Assembly (NCBI GenBank): GCA_003024985.2
Contig: PXIH01S0012392.1
Direction: 5' to 3' (one strand)
Origin: Euperipatoides rowelli
Lineage: Eukaryota; Onychophora; Udeonychophora; Euonychophora; Peripatopsidae
Length of the DNA stretch: 14,332 nt
The notes under the pieces were generated by a model. It was not told the DNA's origin. It saw only the letters and a program-made list of their open reading frames with translations, and did no database searches. The position numbers were made by a program, and so were the translations under genes. Shown here one piece after another: positions 8,755-14,332 of the stretch; positions within the stretch are counted from its first letter, which is position 1, and every line of letters starts with the position of its first letter.

Positions 8755-9333
8755 TTTTAATTTCACTTTCAATCAGGTTCCATTGATGCAATCTGGAATC
8801 TAGAATTTCCACTTGATCTTTTGCCAAATTTAGGTCACAAATTAAGTCATTTAACTCTTCTTGCTTGATAAGATGTTGTTTGTTAACCAACTCTTGCTAA
8901 TACTCATCATCAGCTTGTTTAGTACTTTCGTTTGAAATTTCTTTCCAGGATTTCAGGAAAACTGGCATTATCAGATTATCACTGTGTGGCACTGGAAAAT
9001 TGCAGATGTTCAGATACTGGTCTACTTTGCTCGATGTACCAAAGAGTTAAGTCATGCAGAAGTAGCAATCATCTCTACTTCGCGGGGGGTCTCCATATCA
9101 TAGGAACAGCAAAAGGATGCATTTACTTCCCCTGAAGCCACTGTATAGGATTACTTATACAAGTAATACAAGAAATATGTGGATCCCATGCTTTACCTAG
9201 ATATCCATTTTTGCAGCTGAAATACACATGGGAGTTATCATAATACTGTAGTTTTATTTTGTGTCTTTGTTGTAAATCGTCCACAGAGATACAAGAAGTT
9301 GTCAGTATGATAAACACTCTTTATTTGCTTCTG
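8755..9333 (-). pseudogene. Broken copy of an uncharacterised cysteine-rich arthropod family
   Basis: Translated pieces in different minus-strand frames line up, in order, with a protein type I know as a repeated unnamed family in arthropods and some other invertebrates. They are FLYLCGRF (near 9300), HISCITC (near 9150-9175), HPFAVPMIW (near 9090-9120), DDCYFC (9056-9073), PVPHSDNLIMPVF (near 8960-8995) and ELNDLICDLNLAKDQ (near 8810-8860). The cysteine pairs look like zinc ligands. Frameshifts occur between the first and second pieces and near 9125, with in-frame stops after CYFCMT and before QELVNKQ. The usual longer C-terminal part is absent or unrecognisable below 8755. The role of the family is unknown to me; a transposon origin is possible because of its copy number. 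Confidence 0.7.
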
Positions 9334-9794
9334 TATTATGAAATTCTACAGCTACAAGTAAAAATATAAAAATAAAAGATGACTCCACCTAGTGCATGAT
9401 TATCACAATACTTGGCAAGATATTCAACACTGATTGAAAAAATAGCAGAAAGCAGACTACTTTTATAACATAATAGTGATAGTAATAATGATCACGCTGT
9501 TTATGATGAGGCGATTGATGAAAGAGACGAGTCTAAAGACAAAAATTATTAATAATAATAATAATAATTATTAATTTATAATAATAATTTATTATTAATA
9601 AGAAGAATAATAAAGTTTTCAAATAACTCTGAATTACTGCATAATTTGATATGCTATGATAATTAGCAGAGAATAATAAAGTGAATTCGCAGACAAGCGT
9701 ATTTACAGACATTAACATTTCCAATTTAATGCTATTTTGAAATAGTTTGAGAATTAAAAGCTAAAAATGAAATAAAGAAAAAATTAGTATTCAC
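9334..9794. other. Intron sequence containing an AAT/TTA microsatellite
   Basis: A microsatellite-like (AAT)n and (ATT)n stretch lies at about 9545-9617, and the region 9460-9500 is also rich in imperfect AAT-type units. No exon was recognised. The open stretch reading leftward across the microsatellite (9724-9533) is low-complexity and not a gene. Confidence 0.75.
9545..9617 (+). repeat. (AAT)n/(TTA)n microsatellite
   Basis: A run of trinucleotide AAT units is followed by mirrored ATTATT units, giving a self-complementary stretch able to fold back. Confidence 0.85.
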
Positions 9795-9882
9795 CTGAAT
9801 GGCTTGAGAAGAGTATTCTCCATCCAGATCAGGTAATATGTCTACATTATCTGCAGTCATCTCTTTTATAAGTTCATAAAAC
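9795..9882 (-). CDS. Ask1: ASK1-type MAP3K exon, linker from PH-like region to kinase domain
   Basis: The exon encodes FYELIKEMTADNVD followed by an acidic linker ILPDLDGEYSSQAIQ. The first part aligns with the end of the ASK1 PH-like domain in the central regulatory region (the human counterpart also has an F..(M/L)V-type helix here). The linker leads directly into YEYELDD of the next exon. The acceptor is TTTTAAAG before 9882 and the donor is GTGAAT after 9795. The exon is 88 bp, phase 2 in and phase 0 out. In the family the acidic linker varies, and it does here. Confidence 0.9.
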
Positions 9883-9981
9883 CTTTAAAAAAAATGTAAC
9901 AAAATAAAGGAATGGGAACAGAATCAAAATTAGTTTTAAATGATGATTGGTTATAGCATATAGAAAATGCTGATTAGTTAC

Positions 9982-10077
9982 CTTTGTCTTTGAGCACCTG
10001 AAGGAAAAAAAATTTGAAAATCTTCAGAATTTTGATGTACATATAAGAACACACAGCGTTCATCTCTCTTATACAAA
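9982..10077 (-). CDS. Ask1: ASK1-type MAP3K exon, PH-like part of the regulatory region
   Basis: The exon encodes [16 protein letters not shown] and [16 protein letters not shown]. This matches the ASK1 segment just before the kinase domain that forms strands of a PH-like fold in the central regulatory region. The acceptor is AAATATAG before 10077 and the donor is GTAACT after 9982. It is 96 bp, phase 1 in and phase 2 out, and its last codon is completed by the first base of the next exon to give Arg. The intron to the exon at 9882 is only 99 bp, far shorter than the other introns. In ASK1 the preceding region holds the TPR-like and thioredoxin-binding parts; those exons are not seen in the window to 14332. 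Confidence 0.94.
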
Positions 10078-10470
10078 CTATATTTAAATAAAAAAAAGTT
10101 ATCTAAGCAAATTTACTGTTTCATATTAAACATATAATTTTGAATATTAATGATGCTCATATTAAACATATAAATGTACTGTACATCAATAAAATGTTTA
10201 TTATTAAAACATTTTGAACTTCTTATAATAATATTAATAGATGCCATCCTAGATATAGAATAAAGTTAATATATGTTACAATATTGGTCATTACAGATAA
10301 TAAAATATAGGATAGTAATAGCTGTCAGAATGTCAATCCAATTTAATATTTTTTAATATTTCTGCCAATATACTTTATGTTATAGTGAATTTATTTCTTC
10401 TTATTTAACATAATAATTGTAATTTGTGTTGATTTGGTATGGAAAAGAAAAATTGACTTTCATTCACCAT
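10078..10470. other. Intron sequence upstream of the first visible kinase exon
   Basis: Very AT-rich sequence with a short direct repeat CATATTAAACATATAA (10122-10137 and 10158-10173, apart by 36 bp). No exon was seen. Confidence 0.6.
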
Positions 10471-10474
10471 TTAA

Positions 10475-11200
10475 GGGGACTGGATCCTCGAAGACATTGA
10501 ATTTTGACTGAAAAATCGATTTTTCAATATATGAATTTTTAAAATCTACAATCTTTTATGAAAAAAATGAGCTATAAAACTCATTAGTATCTCAATTATA
10601 AGTGCTTTAATTTGTATCTAATATACAACCCTTTTTAACCTTTTTTGAGTAAAAAAAATCCTTTATTTTCATTTTTCTAAAAATGGGTATTTTGACTAGT
10701 GGTATAAATTGTGCAAATAATTACACCCTTTAATTATTCTCCATTTTTAATAAAAAAATTTCTTTATACTATATACATATTGCACAAGGTCGACAACTCA
10801 TTAAAATTATAATTTTTTATTATTAATTATTTTGATTTTAATAAAAATGTACAAAAACGTATTTTTGGTTTTTACTATATGTCAAATTTACACGATTTTT
10901 AATGGAAACTAAAGTAAATATATGTAAAATGTTAATAGCCCTCGACCTACTACACTATGTTTAAAATATTTCTGTAAAAAAAAAAGTTAAAAAAATAAAA
11001 ACTAGGGCTTTTAATTCTTTGCACAAAAAAAAACACTTGAAATCCAAGATGGCGGTCAATCTGACGCTTCCAGATGCATTCTGGGAATTTTTTTTTTTTT
11101 TTTTTTTTTTGTTAACTTTTATTGACACTTTATTTTAACCCATAAGATTTTAATGCAAACCTTATAGTAAAAAAAATTGATTTTCGACACCCCGGTCCCC
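10475..11200. mobile_element. TTAA-flanked inverted-repeat element (MITE), 726 bp
   Basis: The left end reads GGGGACTGGATCCTCGAA and the minus-strand right end reads GGGGACCGGGGTGTCGAA; 13 of the first 18 bases match. Both ends abut TTAA (10471-10474 and 11201-11204). This is the pattern of a non-autonomous element of the piggyBac type or another TTAA-targeting superfamily. It has no transposase inside. The interior holds a long T run (about 11089-11110) and the stretch AAGATGGCGGTCAATCTGACG (around 11046-11066). The outer flanks beyond TTAA do not repeat, which supports TTAA as the target site. Confidence 0.72.
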
Positions 11201-11204
11201 TTAA

Positions 11205-11355
11205 CTTCCTTAATGCAACCTTTCAATTTTGCATTATTCAAAGTATGATCAACTATGAGGTTGTAACAATGCGGGAAACAATCAACTTCCTTTAATTTAT
11301 TCATCAAGATTAATTTGCATTTGTGTGCATTCTTTAGAATTAAAGAATGCAACAT
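11205..11355 (-). pseudogene. hAT transposase fragment
   Basis: The minus strand encodes KEVDCFPHCYNLIVDHTL and then KGCIKEVK. This resembles the hAT-superfamily transposase segment with the pattern C-F-x-H-x-x-N-L-I-V followed by a helix ending in I-x-x-V-K. The stretch ahead, NAHKCKLILMN, could correspond to the N-A segment before it. Only about 50 residues remain; the reading continues into the TTAA element at 11204, which apparently inserted at the end of this segment. No clear continuation is visible beyond 10471. Confidence 0.6.
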
Positions 11356-11444
11356 GCAAGTGGGGATTGTCTTATTTACTCACAGTTGCCTTGCCACTTC
11401 TAACAAATATTTATTATTTTAGTTTTAAATGGAAGGCTGGCAAG

Positions 11445-11661
11445 TGTCAGTCCAAAGCAGTCTGCCCCTTCTCCATCCCTGGGTAAGCATGGCATATCTC
11501 CAGATATGAGTTTTATTGTATCTTTTTATTATTTTATCAACAAGTTGTTGAATAGTTGTACTTCAACAATTGTTAATTCCTGTAATAAACTGTTGATTTT
11601 TCACCAAAGGTACAGTCTTCTTTCTTCATCATGTACGCATGATGACCTCTAAGCTCCAACA
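11445..11661 (+). repeat. Candidate short LTR (217 bp)
   Basis: The segment starts TGTCAGTCC and ends CTCCAACA, then continues ATTGGTGGCATGATCC, which has the form of the junction to a TGG-type primer-binding site. It has AATAAAC near 11584, in a U5-like position. It carries two perfect foldbacks: CATATCT-CC-AGATATG (11493-11508) and TCATCATG-TACG-CATGATGA (11626-11645). The base composition is higher in GC than the surroundings. No gag or pol follows, and the left end is only guessed from the TG, so this could also be another repeat type. Confidence 0.35.
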
Positions 11662-12836
11662 ATTGGTGGCATGATCCTGTATTCAGGAGGCTATCCCCAG
11701 AGATCACCTTAATATATTAATGATTATTTAGTATTAACACTACCAATTGTTAGTGCATCAATTGTTTTAATATGCTTGTGTGTTCATTATGATTAAAATC
11801 CAAATATTTTATTATTTTAAAGACAATAAGAGAATAATTATAATTCTATAAATAGGCCACAGCCTATAATTGACACTGAGAATAAATAAGAGGCAATTAA
11901 CATATTTAGTGGCATAAATAACGCCAAATATAAATAATATTAAACCGTTGAAATAATGTATTTCCCCCAATGCAAAAGGACCTTCGAATAATGAAATGTA
12001 GCTAAGAGCCACCAGTAGCTGTTAAACAAACATCAAATAAAGCTGACAAATATGATGTCATATAACAGAATTGAGAAAAAGAAAGTGAACATACTGCAAA
12101 CAAACATTTGAATCAATGGATTGAAATGTTAAATCATTAATAAATCTGTTACAGTATATTAAAGCTTTCAAACAAATGGTTTCTGTTACCACAGAGGCTG
12201 CTCTCCAAACAGAAAACATAAGAAGTCCAGGATGAAGGATTCAAATTCCACTGGACTAAAGCTGATCATCTCATTGAATTAAAACCAATCGAGTTCAGCG
12301 GTGGATCCTGGATCCTGACTTACAATGAACTTGGTATAAAAGACATCCATATGCTTTAATCAGTCTCATTTGCCAGCCAGCAAAAATGTTGGTTTGTTTC
12401 CAGTCCCATTCTCAACAGCAAAGCTGCTCAAATATGCCTGTTTTTACAGCTGCTGAACTATTATATCTCAGATCCAAATCGCTGGCTAGTGCTAGTTAAA
12501 TAATCCGAGGATCCAGACTATCACCACCTTTGACAGTCAAAACTCTGGTAAATAGCAACTTTCCACAAATGCCATTACATCTTAGCACTTCCTAGTGCCA
12601 TAATATTCATGTACTGTATCCATTTGATCTAATCTAGATTTTTTTTTCCTAAATTAGATAATTTCCTAAATATTTTTAACATGTAAAAACTATCACATTA
12701 CATTAAAGTGACAAGCTGCTAATGATATAAAAGTGGGTCATTGATCAAAAAATGTTATTAAATGAAGTTTTTTTTTTAATATTTTGGCAATTTTTCAGTG
12801 CATATTTCTGAATATTTAATACACATTTTTTTTTTT
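11662..12836. other. AT-rich non-coding sequence with a GC-richer patch
   Basis: Positions about 12180-12560 are richer in GC than their surroundings and contain a TATAAAA word (12337-12343) and a tandem GGATCCT repeat (12303-12316). I translated both strands there and recognised no protein. It may be an old repeat or an unrecognised exon region. Upstream exons of the kinase could lie in this intron but none is recognisable. Confidence 0.5.
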
Positions 12837-12949
12837 GATGTAGGATATTGTGCTATGAAAGTGGGAAATTTTGTGGGAAGGTGTATAATGCGGTACAAGC
12901 TTTTAAAATGCAGGACTTTCCCACCAATGCGGAAAATATGGTCACTCTG
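12837..12949 (-). mobile_element. Candidate single end of a DNA transposon
   Basis: Read on the minus strand, the segment starts CAGAGTGACCATATTTTCCG and continues with TGGTGGGAAAGTCCTGCATTTT. This resembles the GGTGACCA-type terminal repeats I know from hAT-like elements. It is also similar in its first bases to the left end of the 6234-7033 element. No partner end in the opposite orientation was found, so the copy is probably truncated. Confidence 0.3.
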
Positions 12950-14182
12950 TACAATTCTGTGTTCCTCTCTTTTAACCTTAACTCTTATAATATCTTGCTT
13001 TTCTTGACAGTTAAAGTCAATTGTGATTATATTTTTCCTGAAAGTTTTTAGTCATAAACATACATTTTGTCATTTATCTCAGAATTTTAAAAATAAATCA
13101 AATCTTACATTAAAGAAAGATTAAATAAAAAATGTAATCAATATTTTTTTCCTTCGTCTTCTAATAAATTAGCACTAGCCCCCACCCAACTGCTATGTTC
13201 GGAGAAGATAAGTTGGGATCTACCCAACCCGTCGAGCAGTGACCAGTTACCAATGGAGTGGGGCACTTGTTCAACTATAATTCAAATGCTTCAGCTTGCA
13301 TACTATTTCTCAATTCAGTCGAAAACCTTTGTTCCCATGGTCCCTGGTTATTTTATACTAAAGAAATGTTTATGGTATGTTGCTTGTGCAGAGAAAAAGA
13401 ATCGTCAATGCCATCCAAACATTATTTATTTATGCAAAATAAGTTAAAATAATTATCAAACGGTAAAAGTAATATTCAGCTAATATGACATACAGTGTAG
13501 GTACATTTTGCATGACAATCTTTTAGTACAGTACTTTAATGTTACAGTTAATGGCCAAATATCATGTAACCGTTGGTGGCNTTTAGACACCTTTGTCTTC
13601 TTGGCTACTCATACTACCATCAATCCAAGATTTTTACTTCATCCATTCCTTCAAGCTCAAAAAAAAATGTGGCTTTCACCCAAAAAACCTGAGCTGTATA
13701 ACCTGCTAATTCCCCTCCCAGCAGGTGTTTCCTTTCTCTCTGAAGACTTGCAGACTGGTCACTATTTCTACTCCAGTCACAACAGGTCCACTTATTGTTT
13801 TAAACACTAATCGGACAAAGGCTTCTACTGTAATTCAAAATCCATGCTACTAGGAAATAATTGACCACCAATCCTCAAAATGCAACCTGAAAGTAACTTA
13901 AAGTGTTTTTAGCCAATGACTTGCATTTTATTCTTTCTATACCTATCAGGGCAGTTACTAACACTTACAGTATAAGAAAGAGTCTTTGAATTTATAATGT
14001 TCAAATGTTTTGAAGTTCAGCAATCAGGCTTATTTACAGTAATTTTGGCCAATTTACCAAATGCATAAAAAAAAAAAAATCTAAATTTATAACAATAAAT
14101 ATCAATTAAGATATTACATTTAATATTATTATAAACATTTTAGTAAACTTTAATTACAAACATTTATTAAACAATTAATAAT
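12950..14182. other. Intergenic or intron sequence, no supported gene
   Basis: Open stretches of 60-100 codons occur on the plus strand (13253-13452 in two frames, and 13508-13810, which includes an ambiguous base at 13581). None shows a recognisable domain, and the overlapping frames suggest chance. A perfect 6-bp hairpin GTTGGG/CCCAAC lies at 13212-13228. Kinase exons upstream of 10077 were looked for on the minus strand and not found. Confidence 0.5.
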
Positions 14183-14332
14183 TTAACCCTTTTACTAATA
14201 TCCGCGCAAAGTTGCGCACATATTTGTGTAATTTTAGCAAAATCAATTTATCTGTACACCCCCCTAAATAATATTGACCTCAGATATGCATAAATTATCT
14301 CAAATTTAGCATAATTTTATCATCTTTCAAAC
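14183..14332 (+). mobile_element. Possible start of a TTAA-flanked DNA element, cut by window edge
   Basis: TTAACCCTTTTACTAAT begins at 14183 and a perfect hairpin GCGCAA-AG-TTGCGC follows at 14204-14217. TTAA followed by CCC is the form of piggyBac-type ends. The other end would be outside the window, so this is only a hint. Confidence 0.2.

Noticed and set aside
8932-9135. Plus-strand 67-codon open stretch
   Set aside because: The opposite strand carries the family motifs PVPHSDNL and DDCYFC here; the plus frame is a shadow.
9533-9724. Minus-strand open stretch across the microsatellite
   Set aside because: Low-complexity Ile/Asn/Tyr-rich product of AAT repeats, no homology seen.
11812-12012. 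Minus-strand hydrophobic open stretch
   Set aside because: The apparent membrane-like composition follows from AT-rich sequence; no conserved motif and no splice context.
12798-13051. Two overlapping plus-strand open stretches with several Cys
   Set aside because: They overlap in different frames, carry no recognised motif, and cover the candidate transposon end at 12837-12949.
13253-13452. Overlapping plus-strand open stretches, possibly a cysteine-rich transposase tail
   Set aside because: I considered a piggyBac C-terminal zinc motif, but the cysteine spacing does not fit and two frames are open at once.
13508-13810. Plus-strand 100-codon open stretch
   Set aside because: It contains an ambiguous base, no recognised domain and no clear splice or promoter context.
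1-14332. CRISPR array, bacterial operon, rRNA or tRNA gene
   Set aside because: No regularly spaced repeats, no operon-like gene packing, and no tRNA or rRNA sequence was recognised; spliced exons and retroelements indicate an animal nuclear genome.

Overview
The window reads as AT-rich nuclear DNA of an animal, most likely an arthropod and possibly a chelicerate. There are no dense operon-like genes. Instead, four short exons with consensus splice sites lie on the minus strand in long introns, and those introns are crowded with decayed transposable elements. The arthropod call rests on the wording of the kinase exons, which is close to insect and other invertebrate ASK1 proteins, and on a pseudogene family I know as multi-copy in arthropod genomes. 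The exact species cannot be read from the sequence.

The only host gene I can support is an ASK1 (MAP3K5/6/15-type) MAP kinase kinase kinase on the minus strand. Four consecutive exons are visible, in transcript order: 10077-9982 and 9882-9795 (end of the central regulatory region, PH-like part, and the linker), 7671-7538 (glycine-rich loop and catalytic lysine), and 4893-4766 (helix alpha-C to the hinge). All splice phases agree, and the joined frame stays open. The exons before the first and after the last are outside the window, so the two outer introns run off both ends.

The introns hold the rest. Positions 1-3630 carry a degraded Ty3/Gypsy retrotransposon in the same orientation as the kinase gene: a 5' LTR, primer-binding-like site, gag, protease, reverse transcriptase, RNase H and integrase, cut by the left window edge and broken by several frameshifts, one of them in the reverse transcriptase active-site motif. 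Positions 6234-7033 look like an 800-bp non-autonomous DNA element with a GGTGACCAGA-type end. Positions 7928-8505 are a CpG-rich, LTR-like island with a TATA box, a poly(A) signal and three consecutive foldbacks. Positions 8755-9333 are a broken minus-strand copy of an uncharacterised cysteine-rich arthropod family. Positions 10475-11200 are a 726-bp inverted-repeat element flanked by TTAA, inserted beside a hAT transposase fragment (11205-11355). Positions 11445-11661 look like a second short LTR.

From 11662 to the right end I see mostly AT-rich non-coding sequence with a few repeat-like ends. No coordinated multi-gene system is present. The observations most worth a second look are the structured LTR-like island, the uncharacterised pseudogene family, and the nested inverted-repeat elements.
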